DNA from: Alteromonas sp. RKMC-009
GTDB taxonomy: Bacteria; Pseudomonadota; Gammaproteobacteria; Enterobacterales; Alteromonadaceae
Length of the DNA: 64,000 nucleotides
NCBI RefSeq assembly: GCF_003584565.2
Contig: NZ_CP031010.1
Span: forward strand, 3,162,001 to 3,226,000
Reading direction: 5' to 3'
Shown here: piece by piece, positions 28,374 through 37,816 of the stretch
Layout of the letters: every line of letters starts with the position of its first letter
How positions within the stretch are numbered: position 1 is the first letter of the stretch
Translations under genes and position numbers: made by a program
The notes under the pieces: model-generated
What the model was told of the DNA's origin: nothing
The model's database searches: none
Seen by the model: only the letters and a program-made list of their open reading frames with translations

Positions 28374-28859
28374 ATGACAATCACGTCAGACAGTGTGGTA
28401 ACACTACACTATACCGTTTCAACAGAAGACGGCACTACACTGGACTCTTCAGAAGGCAAAAACCCGCTGGTTGTGCTGCTTGGCAGACGCTTCCTGATTG
28501 AAGGTCTGGAAGATGCTCTGATGGGCAAAAATAAGGGTGATAAATTCGACGTCGCTGTAGCGCCTGAAAAAGCTTACGGTGAACGTGCAGACGAACTTGT
28601 ACAAAGCGTACCTAAGTCAATGTTTGACGGTATGGATGTGCAACCCGGCATGTCTTTCCGTGCTACTTCTGAAGGCGGCGAACAATCTGTGATCGTTATT
28701 GAAGTCAGTGAAGAAGAAGTGATTGTGGATGGCAATCACCCGCTGGCAGGCGTACCTTTGAAATTTGATGTGGAAGTAGTAGATATCCGTGAACCTACTC
28801 AGGAAGAGCTGGAACATGGTCATGTGCATGATGAAGGTGGCTGTGGTCATAACCACTAA
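28374..28859 (+). CDS. SlyD-like FKBP-type peptidyl-prolyl isomerase
   Basis: FKBP-fold prolyl isomerase with an inserted chaperone flap and a histidine-rich C-terminus (HGHVHDEGGCGHNH) that could bind nickel or other divalent metals, as in SlyD. Core motifs: LHYTVSTEDGTTLDSSEG, PLVVLLGRRFLIEGLEDAL, PEKAYGERADELVQSVP and NHPLAGVPLKFDVEVVDI. I use the ATG at 28374 behind AGGAAA (161 residues); an earlier in-frame ATG lies inside the 3' end of ygfZ. The metal-binding tail is shorter than that of E. coli SlyD. A clear terminator follows. Confidence 0.9.
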   Translation: MTITSDSVVTLHYTVSTEDGTTLDSSEGKNPLVVLLGRRFLIEGLEDALMGKNKGDKFDVAVAPEKAYGERADELVQSVPKSMFDGMDVQPGMSFRATSEGGEQSVIVIEVSEEEVIVDGNHPLAGVPLKFDVEVVDIREPTQEELEHGHVHDEGGCGHNH

Positions 28860-28877
28860 GCCCTGACGGAATAAAAG

Positions 28878-28910
28878 AAGCCGGTGCAGCGTCAGCTCAC
28901 CGGCTTTTTT
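28878..28910. terminator. Bidirectional terminator between the FKBP gene and glnB
   Basis: 9-bp inverted repeat (AAGCCGGTG and CACCGGCTT) followed by a run of T on the plus strand (28905-28910) and by CTTTTAT on the minus strand. It separates convergent genes. Confidence 0.9.
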
Positions 28911-28913
28911 GTA

Positions 28914-29258
<345 letters not shown>

Positions 29259-29499
29259 CTACTCGTTGTTTAGTGAACTGATACGACTAAGTCTATGTCG
29301 TTACTGCAATAGTTTACACAAAGATTGCCTGACGTACATAGACAAAGCATCTCTTTGACCTGCAAATTACCACACCGGAACTGCATTTTACTTTGCACAG
29401 TAAAGTATAGACATCCAGCCGTTTGCTGTCTTTTATATACGCATTTTCTATGCATTTCGGTTAATCTGACCTTCGGGTAACTGAATAATTGCAACAGGT

Positions 29500-30042
29500 A
29501 TGAACGCGCATAAAGGACTGTCTCTGATAGAACTGATGATCACTGTAGCCATCATGGCTCTGCTGATCACTGTCGGCGCACCTGCCATGCAGTCCGTTCT
29601 CCAGCAAAACCGGGTGATAGCGGCTGTAAATGATATCAGCGGCGCTGTGCGGATGGCCCGTTTTACTGCCATTGATCAGGAGCAGACTACCCTGCTTTGC
29701 CCCACATCTGACTACAAAAATTGTTCAAATGACTGGACTCAGGCAAAAATCGTTTTTATGGATGCCAATCTGAATGGTGCCAGAGACAACGATGAACCGC
29801 TTATACTCTCTACTGATCCTCTGGGTACCGGCCTTGGACTGGACGGAGTATCAGGCACCCTGACGTTTGCCGCTGATGGCAGTGTCAGCAATGCTGTCAC
29901 CATCAAAATTTGCCCGTCGTCAAAGGATGCCAAAGCCGCATCGGCCGTGCTGATTACCTTATACGGCCGCGTATCTGTTGCCGCAGATGCCAGTGGTAAC
30001 GGCATTAAAGAAGATCTCAACGGCAGCGATTTGTCCTGCTAA
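29500..30042 (+). CDS. FimT/FimU (GspH-like) type IV minor pilin
   Basis: Prepilin with a short basic leader and PilD cleavage site KG|LSLIELM (Glu5 present), a hydrophobic helix (about residues 8-30) and a 150-residue C-terminal domain of the GspH/FimT type with several Cys (CPTSDYKNC, final LSC). Length 180. The main pilV-pilW-pilX-pilY1-pilE operon 8 kb to the right lacks a fimT/fimU gene, so this could supply the H-type pseudopilin for priming of the pilus. That is inference. It overlaps the next, convergent pilin gene by 4 nt. Confidence 0.88.
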   Translation: MNAHKGLSLIELMITVAIMALLITVGAPAMQSVLQQNRVIAAVNDISGAVRMARFTAIDQEQTTLLCPTSDYKNCSNDWTQAKIVFMDANLNGARDNDEPLILSTDPLGTGLGLDGVSGTLTFAADGSVSNAVTIKICPSSKDAKAASAVLITLYGRVSVAADASGNGIKEDLNGSDLSC

Positions 30043-30425
30043 TGCCAGCATTTTACGGGCGCATATGTGCCTGCAGCATCCAGCGTCAACGTATCGCAGC
30101 CATCGTTTAATGCAGTAACCCTGTCAGCACGAAGCACATACCCGCTAGCAGAAACGTTAATGACCGTGAACGTATATTTCTTAATGACCGGGGCCGATAA
30201 CGCTACCTGACCGGCATAACCCGCATTCGCCAGACGAAACCGTATTTGCTCGGCCTGCCACCGCAGCAGCTGACTTCTTGCCTGTTGCCGTTCGTGCCGG
30301 TTAAGCAAATCAACGAAGCCGGGTACTGACAATGCACTGAGAATACCGGTGACAGCCAGTGCCATCATCAGTGACATCAGCGTTAAACCTTTTTGAGGTA
30401 AAAAATCTTTCCTTTGGTACAGCAT
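30039..30425 (-). CDS. PilE-like minor pilin with altered N-terminus
   Basis: A 128-residue prepilin-like protein: leader ending PQKG, then LTLMSLMMALAVTGILSALSVPGF, a hydrophobic helix, and a small C-terminal domain ending in a disulfide-type pair (CDTLTLDAAGTYAPVKC) typical of PilE/ComP-type minor pilins. Position 5 of the mature protein is Ser, not the usual Glu that docks a pilin into the growing fibre. It lies alone on the minus strand between two plus-strand pilin genes, convergent with the FimT-like gene and divergent from the ppdA-like gene. Confidence 0.82.
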   Translation of the reverse strand: MLYQRKDFLPQKGLTLMSLMMALAVTGILSALSVPGFVDLLNRHERQQARSQLLRWQAEQIRFRLANAGYAGQVALSAPVIKKYTFTVINVSASGYVLRADRVTALNDGCDTLTLDAAGTYAPVKCWH

Positions 30426-30508
30426 ACAATTCCCTGCTCACAAAATAGACTGACATCACTTTATCAAACCGGCAGAACAGTTCGCTGCCGCCTATAAGGA
30501 CAGTTGTT

Positions 30509-31018
30509 ATGCGTCAGGGATTTTCGCTTACAGAACTGCTGGCCGGACTTGCCATAACAGCGATAGTCGCGAGTCTTTCTTTGCCTGCTATTCAACATCA
30601 ATATCGTCTTGGACAACTGACCAGGTTACTGGATGCAGTACAACTGCAATTCAGACGGGCGCAGGCTGTGGCACTTGCCGGCGGCCAGCACGGTTACATT
30701 GCCATCCATGCCGGCACATCCTGGTGTACGGTGGTTACCTCAACGGTGTGTCATTGCAATATTCCTGCGTCCTGCTCAGCTTCAGCACTTTTTGAGCCGG
30801 TGGACAATGGCGGGTACCCTGCCACATCTCTGGTTAATAATACGTTTAACCCGGCTCATTTTGCCCGGTTCAGCAAGGGCAGCGGCAAAGCTTCCGGTAA
30901 TGCAGGCTCTCTGACTTTTGATGTGTCAGGACTACGGGGCAAGATGATTGTAAGCAGCCAGGGCCGCATCCGCGTTTGTCTTGAAAATATGGACTACGGA
31001 GGATACCGGGCATGTTAA
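30509..31018 (+). CDS. FimT/PpdA-like minor pseudopilin
   Basis: First gene of a rightward four-gene pseudopilin set. Prepilin site QG|FSLTELL with Glu5; hydrophobic helix to about residue 25; a GspH-like C-terminal domain with a Cys-rich loop (CTVVTSTVCHCNIPASC). Length 169. It overlaps the following PilW-like gene by 7 nt. The order FimT-like, PilW-like, PilX-like, PilV-like equals E. coli ppdA-ppdB-ygdB-ppdC; assignment to that group rests on order and architecture, not on strong sequence identity. Confidence 0.82.
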   Translation: MRQGFSLTELLAGLAITAIVASLSLPAIQHQYRLGQLTRLLDAVQLQFRRAQAVALAGGQHGYIAIHAGTSWCTVVTSTVCHCNIPASCSASALFEPVDNGGYPATSLVNNTFNPAHFARFSKGSGKASGNAGSLTFDVSGLRGKMIVSSQGRIRVCLENMDYGGYRAC

Positions 31019-31617
31019 AAATTCAGGCGGGCTTCAATCTGTCCGGCATGCTCATTTCCATGGCGACCGGCCTGACGCTCATTGCCACCTCAGCATCACT
31101 GATTGCTTCAGTGAAAAACAGTCAGCAACGCCAGACAAGTGCTCTGTTGCTGGAAGATGAAATGGTTCGTGTCACATCGTTACTGCGGCAACAGTTAAGG
31201 GAAAGCGGTAAAACGGGAAATTACCTGCAAACGCTCATTCAGTCAGGGAATCCGGATACAACGTTCACCTCAAAGCTGGCAAGCGGCGCTTACGGCAATG
31301 AACCCGCCGGCAGTTGTATTATTTATGCATCAGATCTCAATCTGAACGGCGTCATTGACAGTCAGCCTGTGAATGAGAGAAGAGGTTTCAGACTCAGAGG
31401 CAAGGCGCTGGAAACACGGATTAACGGCCGCACATGTACTCAGTCCGGATGGCAGGATATTACCGATCCAAATTTTGTGATTGTCAGTCAGTTTACTGTG
31501 AGTCTGGACAGGAAACTGCAAACCACCGATATCACCGTGTCTCTGGCCATGGGTCTCAAAACAGCCAGTGACATTTCCAGACAAAATACATTTATTGTCA
31601 CGGTATATCATGATTAG
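31012..31617 (+). CDS. PilW/PpdB-like minor pseudopilin lacking Glu5
   Basis: A 201-residue prepilin-like protein: leader MLKIQAG, then FNLSGMLISMATGLTLIATSASLIAS (hydrophobic helix). The fifth mature residue is Gly instead of Glu. The C-terminal domain has the PilW-type pattern of a glutamine-rich helix (QQRQTSALLLEDEMVRVTSLLRQQLRESG) followed by an extracellular beta domain with two Cys. It overlaps both neighbours (7 nt and 8 nt), so the set is tightly coupled. Confidence 0.75.
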   Translation: MLKIQAGFNLSGMLISMATGLTLIATSASLIASVKNSQQRQTSALLLEDEMVRVTSLLRQQLRESGKTGNYLQTLIQSGNPDTTFTSKLASGAYGNEPAGSCIIYASDLNLNGVIDSQPVNERRGFRLRGKALETRINGRTCTQSGWQDITDPNFVIVSQFTVSLDRKLQTTDITVSLAMGLKTASDISRQNTFIVTVYHD

Positions 31618-32728
31618 ACTGGCCCGAAAACACAGGCAGCAATGCTCCGGCATCAAATTAGTACCACACGGAGCAATATGGACTGGCACAGTGTTGCTGT
31701 TATTGCTAATTGTTGTACCGGCAGGTGCCACACTGACTGTTATGCTGTCCGGATCTGCCACGCAGTTTCTGTTACGAAAAAATGCAGTTGTTACCCGTGC
31801 AGATCTTGCCGGTGATGTGATTCAGGCTCAGGCCGAAATAAATTATGCAGCCAGCTGGCCACCTGCCCTGCTTTCCGGCGCGAATATGGTATTAAGTCAG
31901 CCGGGCGTTCAGACTGTCCGCCATGCAACAGTTCGCAACATCATCCTGGATGTCAGCCACGCTGTGGACAATGGTATGCTCAGCTCCCGCGTGGAACTGA
32001 CAAAGTTTCCTTTTTTGCTCTCCATTCCGGCCGCACCTGTGGTGTACAACGGTTCAACGCCGTTACTGGGCACATTTGCGCTGTATCTCCCGCCGGCCGG
32101 GTCTCATCCGGATTTTGTTTATTCATTGTGGTCCGCAGCTTCTGTTGATATGTCAGTCAATGGCAGGATGACCTGTGCAGATTCATTTACCGGTCAGGAC
32201 TTATGTCCGGTATCACCGCTGAGTAATACGCCGTTTAAAAGTGCTGATATCAAAGATGCAGATAATAAAATCGCTATACCACCGGGAGATTATCTCTTCG
32301 GGCTGGATTTGGACAACGCTGACTTAACTACCATCGCTCTTCTGAGCCGCAGTATCTACACGGACTGTCAGACTCTGCCTGCTTCAGATGTCATCGTATA
32401 CGTAAAAGGTGACTGTGCGCTTTCAGGTAACAAAATACTGGGCAACACTGCATCCCCTGTGTTGCTCATTGTAGAAAATGGTCATATCAAAATGGAAGAT
32501 GATGCGGTGGTGAACGGCGTTATTGTCAGTTACAGAAACAACAGCGGTTTTAGCCGGAAAATCCAGATTTCAGACAGCGCCATTATTAATGGCAGTTTGC
32601 TACTTAATCATCCCGCCACGACAGACAGTCACCTTCGTGTGGCCTATCACTACACTATTCTGCAGCACCTGCAACACCACCCTTTATTACAACAAACCGG
32701 CATAGTGCCCGGGGCAGCACATCCATGA
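31610..32728 (+). CDS. PilX/YgdB-like membrane-anchored pseudopilin
   Basis: A 372-residue protein with a basic N-terminus, one hydrophobic helix (about residues 24-46, starting GAIWTGTVLLLLLIVVPAG) and a long extracytoplasmic domain with hydrophobic beta-rich repeats and paired Cys (DCQTLP ... GDCALSG). I take the ATG at 31610, which overlaps the previous stop by 8 nt; a longer frame has no leader-like start. Its place as third of four matches PilX/YgdB, but it is about twice the usual size and the leader is long. Residues about 270-345 (NGHIKMEDDAVVNGVIVS, SDSAIINGSLLLN) look like a short beta-helix. Confidence 0.7.
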   Translation: MIRLARKHRQQCSGIKLVPHGAIWTGTVLLLLLIVVPAGATLTVMLSGSATQFLLRKNAVVTRADLAGDVIQAQAEINYAASWPPALLSGANMVLSQPGVQTVRHATVRNIILDVSHAVDNGMLSSRVELTKFPFLLSIPAAPVVYNGSTPLLGTFALYLPPAGSHPDFVYSLWSAASVDMSVNGRMTCADSFTGQDLCPVSPLSNTPFKSADIKDADNKIAIPPGDYLFGLDLDNADLTTIALLSRSIYTDCQTLPASDVIVYVKGDCALSGNKILGNTASPVLLIVENGHIKMEDDAVVNGVIVSYRNNSGFSRKIQISDSAIINGSLLLNHPATTDSHLRVAYHYTILQHLQHHPLLQQTGIVPGAAHP

Positions 32729-33261
32729 CGGGGCAATTAACGATGAAAGGATTTGTACAGACTGAACTGCTGGTGGCATTTATTCTTTTAACCGGCTCTC
32801 TCACTGCCTGCCTGATGACCATGCAATCAAGCATTTCAGCAGCGCTGGCACTTCATGACGCAAGTCAGGGGTTACTGCTCGCGCAGACACTGGGCAAACA
32901 ATTGTCAGATACCGGAAGAAACGGTACCGGTGAAATGGCTGACTTTTTCACTCAGGGGAATAACCTGTCAGCCAACGTGGTCAGTGGTACGCATACAGTG
33001 AACAGCGGACCGGTTGCGCCGGCAATGCAGTTCACAGTCAACTGGCAAATCCAGCCCCGCTATATTCATTCAGGAAATGTAACAGGCACTGCGGCAACAG
33101 CAGATGTTCCCTGGCCGGTACTGAAATCCGGTACGCTGTCGGTGAATTGGACAAGCCATGACGGCATCCAGGCCAGTAGTCCGGTCACAGTGAGCAGCCC
33201 TCACCCGCTCATTTCTGCAGATGTGCGTAAAATCAGCCGGCTGAATGCTTTAACACCATGA
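32725..33261 (+). CDS. PilV/PpdC-like minor pseudopilin
   Basis: Last gene of the rightward set. The prepilin site is KG|FVQTELLVAFILLTGSLTACL with Glu5 present, followed by a Ser/Thr/Gly-rich C-terminal domain without Cys. Length 178 from the ATG at 32725 (overlapping the previous stop as ATGA); a second in-frame ATG at 32743 would give a leader of only three residues. It is convergent with pilE, with 6 nt between the genes and no clear terminator. Confidence 0.75.
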   Translation: MTGQLTMKGFVQTELLVAFILLTGSLTACLMTMQSSISAALALHDASQGLLLAQTLGKQLSDTGRNGTGEMADFFTQGNNLSANVVSGTHTVNSGPVAPAMQFTVNWQIQPRYIHSGNVTGTAATADVPWPVLKSGTLSVNWTSHDGIQASSPVTVSSPHPLISADVRKISRLNALTP

Positions 33262-33267
33262 GAGGGA

Positions 33268-33738
33268 TCAGCAGGACCAGCAATACTCTGAGCTGTCGAT
33301 ACTGCCGCTGTTATTTTCATCCCAGGCTTTACGCCCGTCGCTGTAATACAAAATGATACCATCCGATGCCTGACTGGTACCGGACACCGGCGTAGCTTTT
33401 ATCTCGTAGTCAGTTGCAGAGGCAGCCTGAATGGTCAGGGTATAGCGCTTATCTGAGGCACTTTCAGAGGCCGGTGACCAGTTATTAAAAATAGTTGGTG
33501 TACCGGTATCACTGCCACCCGATGCAGCGCCCTCATAAGTAAAACCACCGGTATGATGACGTTCCATTGCTGCTGCGAACGCCATCAAATCAGACTGTGC
33601 CGTCTTACGGTAGCTTTCCTGAATAACACCCTGATAAGCGGGATATCCTACCGCTACCAGAATGCCCGCAATAGCCACCGCAATCATCAGTTCAATCAGA
33701 GTAAAACCACGCATTTCTTTCATTTTATCCTTTTTCAT
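33268..33738 (-). CDS. pilE: Type IV pilus minor pilin PilE
   Basis: Minor pilin with classic N-terminus MRG|FTLIELMIAVAIAGILVAVGYPAYQ (Glu5 present) and a C-terminal domain closed by Cys residues (EYCWSC). The start at ATG 33738 overlaps the pilY1 stop by one base (TAATG) and gives 156 residues; a longer frame runs back inside pilY1 and has no support. In Pseudomonas, PilE is cotranscribed with pilVWXY1 and becomes part of the fibre, priming assembly. Confidence 0.93.
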   Translation of the reverse strand: MKKDKMKEMRGFTLIELMIAVAIAGILVAVGYPAYQGVIQESYRKTAQSDLMAFAAAMERHHTGGFTYEGAASGGSDTGTPTIFNNWSPASESASDKRYTLTIQAASATDYEIKATPVSGTSQASDGIILYYSDGRKAWDENNSGSIDSSEYCWSC

Positions 33739-36700
33739 TATTGGCGCTCTTTCTCTGTGGTCCAACTGTTTTGCTGTACCCGTTCGAAGCGGCCGAAGAT
33801 ATTTTGTGCCAGACAGGCAAAGGCCGATGTGCACTGCTCTTCGTTACCATCCTGGTCGACACTAATCACCGCAGACACACACTCTGTGCCCAGACAAACT
33901 ACCGGTTCCACGATTTCCTCAATGAGGATTTTCGTTTCAGGCGCAATACCGGTCTGTTTCAGCTCAGCGTAGCGATCCTTTTCATCAATATCACCGTCAT
34001 TATTCAGATCATCCACTGCATTACCCGTCAACATATCTACCAGATACGCACGGCTGTTACCGGTAGGTGGTGCACAGTCACTTTCTGAGCTCGCAGCCGG
34101 TACATACGTGGTGAAGAAAATTTTGTAATCAATGATCAGAGGTGAAGACAACACTTTTTCCCCTCCGGTAGTCAGCTTTATAAACCAGCCATCTTTGCCT
34201 GCAAGCTGGGTTGCCGCCACACTTTGTGTGTTGGCGTCTGAACTGCTCAGTAGCGAATTAGTGGCATCGTACAGAGTGGATTCAGTTACGCCAGTATTAA
34301 ACACATATTCGCCGTTGCTGTCGTGCTCAAAAACACCTTTGTCTTTAATGAAATAGAAACGGTCATCCACATCTACATCCAGCGGCGATGCGCGCCAGCC
34401 AGAGCCGATAGCGACGCCATAGAATAACTCATCGCCCAGCGCGATTTCAGAGACATCTGCACCGTAATAGAAACGGCGGTTATCTGTATTGGTTGCCCCG
34501 CCTAAATCAGCGATACGGGCACCTTTAACAAAGTCGCTGCCAGTTTTGCCGTTGTAGATATCCATACGGAACAACTGCCCCCCCATGTCTGACACATACA
34601 TATGGTCTGCATAACCATCGTTATCACGGTCAATCACTGAAATCCGGCTTGGTATGCTGTACTGCATCTCAGCAATATTAAGATTGGCATCACTGTTACT
34701 GGCGTGCCAGAGTAACGCACCGGTATCTGCATCAAACATGTACACAGCATTACCAATACCATCAGGATCACGGGTCAGCTTAGTATCGTGACCGTCTGCG
34801 TAACCACCACCCACAATCATGACATTCTTTTCGGTACTGCCCATTTTCACTTTGGTAATGGTAGGACGGGACCAGGTTTGTCCCATTTTCTCAAGTCCGG
34901 TTGTACCGCCACGGATTGCAAATACCAGTTTGGGAGATGTTTTGCTGGTTACATCGAATACATAATAATTACTGCCACCACGACGCATGCCAAGATACAG
35001 GTAGGTTTTACTGCCGACTGTGCGCAGAACCATATCACCGTCAAGGCCATAGATGTGTGTATACGAAGAGGCATTCTGGTAAAAGTCGTGCAGATTGGCC
35101 ATCAGCTCTTTCGGAATAATCGCGAAGTTTTCTTTACCGGTGGCGGCATCAAAGGAATGCAGGAACCCCTGATTGGTTGCAACAAAAATGGCTGAATCAT
35201 TGGTACCGTAGTTAACAATGACCGGCTGAGAGTGAATAGGATCGCCCATTTGCAGTCGCACATCTGAGGAGTCGCCGTCACCGTCAGAATCTTTAACGTC
35301 GACACCCCGTGACCATTTCAGCAACTCACTTCTCAAGGTTACCGGATTAGATGACGTGGTAATGGCCAGATCTGCGGTGGTAATGAGCGCATTGTTCTCA
35401 TGCACGGCATTCAGACTCGATGCAATAGAACCGGGAGAGTCAAAGAAATACACATTACGGTTGATATTCATCTGGCTGGCCGTTCCGCCTTCCCTCACAT
35501 CGTTGCCATCGGCCAGCGTGGACCAGTAGCTGTGAGATGAATCTGAGAAGAATCCTGTTACAGAGTCCACCGCTCCTGCGCCATTTTTATCCAGAATCGT
35601 GTCACCGCTAATTTTGTATTTTTTCACGTTACCGGGCCAGATAGTGCCCTCTGATGGCTTAAATAAAGCAAAATACAGCTCGTCTTTGTGGGTCAGACGG
35701 TTCATCTGGTTAACGGCCACCCCCGGTGACACAAAGGTAGCATTTACATCTTTTACTGAACGCAGGATAGTCTGGAAAGCCGTAAGCAAATCATCACTGT
35801 TATCCACCTGATAGAAACCACCGCCGCTTTGCAGCGCTATCTGGTTAAGGAAATTGTTCGCATTGCTGTTGGCAGCAAAACCAATAGTGTGGGTGATAAC
35901 ACGACGGTCTATCACAGACGTTTCGGTTTTACTGATGTTCTTGACCAGGTCCAGACCGCACTTTTCACCACCGGAACCAGTACAGGACTTGCCCAGCATT
36001 GACTGAATTTTACTGACACTATGGTTGCTGTTCGCTTCACCATCAGACAGCAACACGATGTGGTTATTGGTCTGACATTGCAAATCTGTGACCGGAGAAA
36101 TATAGGTAGCGCCGGATGGAATGTATTCATTAATACAATCCGCATCACTCAGGTTGTCGTCACTGCAACCGTAAGGACGGACCGGATCTGAGCCGCTGTA
36201 AGAATTACGGTGGCTAACGCGGGTACTCTTACGCACATCACCTGACACATTGTTGTTACCCCGGGTCAGGCCATAGTCTACAGACAAGCCGCCATAGTAG
36301 CGGGTTGCCTCATACAGGGTATCCACAATGGGGGTATAACCACTGGCTTTTAGTTCGTCCACTTTGCCGATCAGGTGTTCACGTACGGTGGAAGAAACGC
36401 CCGGCGTTGCATTGCCGTTAAACTGAATGTAAAGCTGTGGAGCACGTGACGCACTGCCATTCACCGAATAAGCTCCACGGTCTCCGTAGAAATCACTTAA
36501 TATCAGCATTAAATCATTACCGGCGCTCCAGCCACCACGATTAACCACTTCCTGAACCACGCTGGAAATATCCGGAGAGACATGCTGCCATTTACGATAA
36601 AAAGTTGGCATGTTCCAGGTAATGCCACTGGTCTTCGACTTATTTCTGAGCAGATAGCGGCTATAGTTCTTAAAATCCTCAGCATCATTTTCTGCCGATG

Positions 36701-37811
36701 CCGAAATTTTCATGGACGCACTGCCGCCGTGATAGTCATAACCGGTAAAGACCAGATACGCCTTATTGATGGTAGCGTCCTTTGGCACATTGATATTAGT
36801 AAAACGCATTCCGATGTAGGAGTTATAGTTTGAATTCATGGTCAGCTCAGTACCGGTGGACTGATAGCCGTTGTTCTTTTCCTCTGCGTTATCCCTCGTG
36901 GAAGACACCTGAAACAGACTTTCACCTGAAATACAGCCTGTGGCAGTGGATTCATCATAGGTGACCACCAGTTGCGGAGACCCAGTGGTGCCGTAATCTG
37001 CTGATCTGGCTTTGCGCTCACTGCTGCTGTCAGTACTGCTACCTTCAAGAATAAGACTCAGGTTCTGACCACCACACCAGCCTGCCTGGTCAACGATTTC
37101 CTGTATAACCGGTGAAAAATCCGGTGTTGAGATGACGTCATCAGTGACGGGAAACTCATTATCAGTGGTCCAGTCAACCTGACTTGCGGTTGTGGCTCTT
37201 GATGAGATGTCAGATGATGCTGTGGAAAACGGCTGACTGTCGGCCGCCAGTTCACCGCGAATAGTGATCTGAGAGGCCGCTGAGTTTAACTGTGAGGACG
37301 TCAGACGCATATAAGCGCCGGTAATCGTGGCGCCCTGAGGAATATTTAAACCGGTAAAACGCAAACCGCTTGTTACCGTCGCCGTACCGTAGGTGAAATA
37401 AACCGCATTGGTGTTCACATACACCGAACCGTTTATCTCGGAAGCATCGTCAGTACTGCCGCCGGTTGACGTGATCAGCTCAGGATTAATGGCTTCATCA
37501 ATTCCCTGTAACGGAAAGAGTACCGGACCGCCATAATCAGAGAAACGCATCAGGCCGGCATTAATATTGGTTGCCTGGTCCAGCGCCGCTTTCAGCGCAT
37601 TTTGTACTCTGAGCATCCTTGTCTGACTGGTGTTGTCATAAGCCGCCATACTGCCCGATGTATCCATAATGAACAGTACATTCGGCAAATAGGTTTTCGA
37701 TGAGTCTGCTGTCCCCAGATAAATATCCAGATCGTCACCCCATGCCGCGAAGCCGATACACGACCACATAAGAAATGAAATAAACCAGCGTGATACTTTT
37801 TTCATTTTCAT
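33738..37811 (-). CDS. pilY1: PilY1-type type IV pilus tip adhesin
   Basis: Large secreted pilus-associated protein (1,357 residues). A signal peptide (about residues 1-24, FISFLMWSCIGFAAWG) leads into a von Willebrand factor A-like domain with MIDAS motif DTSGS at 50-54. A long middle region with two related beta segments (each near GLN/NVPxxATIxxAY) sits inside or beside the VWA fold. The C-terminal part (about 750-1,330) is the PilY1 beta-propeller, with a calcium-loop candidate DRDNDGYAD and a second DLNNDGDIDEKD. PilY1 acts in pilus priming, adhesion and surface sensing. Start: ATG 37811, or ATG 37805, which has better spacing from AGGA. Confidence 0.94.
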   Translation of the reverse strand: MKMKKVSRWFISFLMWSCIGFAAWGDDLDIYLGTADSSKTYLPNVLFIMDTSGSMAAYDNTSQTRMLRVQNALKAALDQATNINAGLMRFSDYGGPVLFPLQGIDEAINPELITSTGGSTDDASEINGSVYVNTNAVYFTYGTATVTSGLRFTGLNIPQGATITGAYMRLTSSQLNSAASQITIRGELAADSQPFSTASSDISSRATTASQVDWTTDNEFPVTDDVISTPDFSPVIQEIVDQAGWCGGQNLSLILEGSSTDSSSERKARSADYGTTGSPQLVVTYDESTATGCISGESLFQVSSTRDNAEEKNNGYQSTGTELTMNSNYNSYIGMRFTNINVPKDATINKAYLVFTGYDYHGGSASMKISASAENDAEDFKNYSRYLLRNKSKTSGITWNMPTFYRKWQHVSPDISSVVQEVVNRGGWSAGNDLMLILSDFYGDRGAYSVNGSASRAPQLYIQFNGNATPGVSSTVREHLIGKVDELKASGYTPIVDTLYEATRYYGGLSVDYGLTRGNNNVSGDVRKSTRVSHRNSYSGSDPVRPYGCSDDNLSDADCINEYIPSGATYISPVTDLQCQTNNHIVLLSDGEANSNHSVSKIQSMLGKSCTGSGGEKCGLDLVKNISKTETSVIDRRVITHTIGFAANSNANNFLNQIALQSGGGFYQVDNSDDLLTAFQTILRSVKDVNATFVSPGVAVNQMNRLTHKDELYFALFKPSEGTIWPGNVKKYKISGDTILDKNGAGAVDSVTGFFSDSSHSYWSTLADGNDVREGGTASQMNINRNVYFFDSPGSIASSLNAVHENNALITTADLAITTSSNPVTLRSELLKWSRGVDVKDSDGDGDSSDVRLQMGDPIHSQPVIVNYGTNDSAIFVATNQGFLHSFDAATGKENFAIIPKELMANLHDFYQNASSYTHIYGLDGDMVLRTVGSKTYLYLGMRRGGSNYYVFDVTSKTSPKLVFAIRGGTTGLEKMGQTWSRPTITKVKMGSTEKNVMIVGGGYADGHDTKLTRDPDGIGNAVYMFDADTGALLWHASNSDANLNIAEMQYSIPSRISVIDRDNDGYADHMYVSDMGGQLFRMDIYNGKTGSDFVKGARIADLGGATNTDNRRFYYGADVSEIALGDELFYGVAIGSGWRASPLDVDVDDRFYFIKDKGVFEHDSNGEYVFNTGVTESTLYDATNSLLSSSDANTQSVAATQLAGKDGWFIKLTTGGEKVLSSPLIIDYKIFFTTYVPAASSESDCAPPTGNSRAYLVDMLTGNAVDDLNNDGDIDEKDRYAELKQTGIAPETKILIEEIVEPVVCLGTECVSAVISVDQDGNEEQCTSAFACLAQNIFGRFERVQQNSWTTEKERQ

Positions 37812-37816
37812 AATTC

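Noticed and set aside
33738..33834. Longer start for pilE
   Set aside because: The extra 32 codons lie inside pilY1 and precede the conserved prepilin leader; the TAATG junction at 33738 is a normal coupled start.
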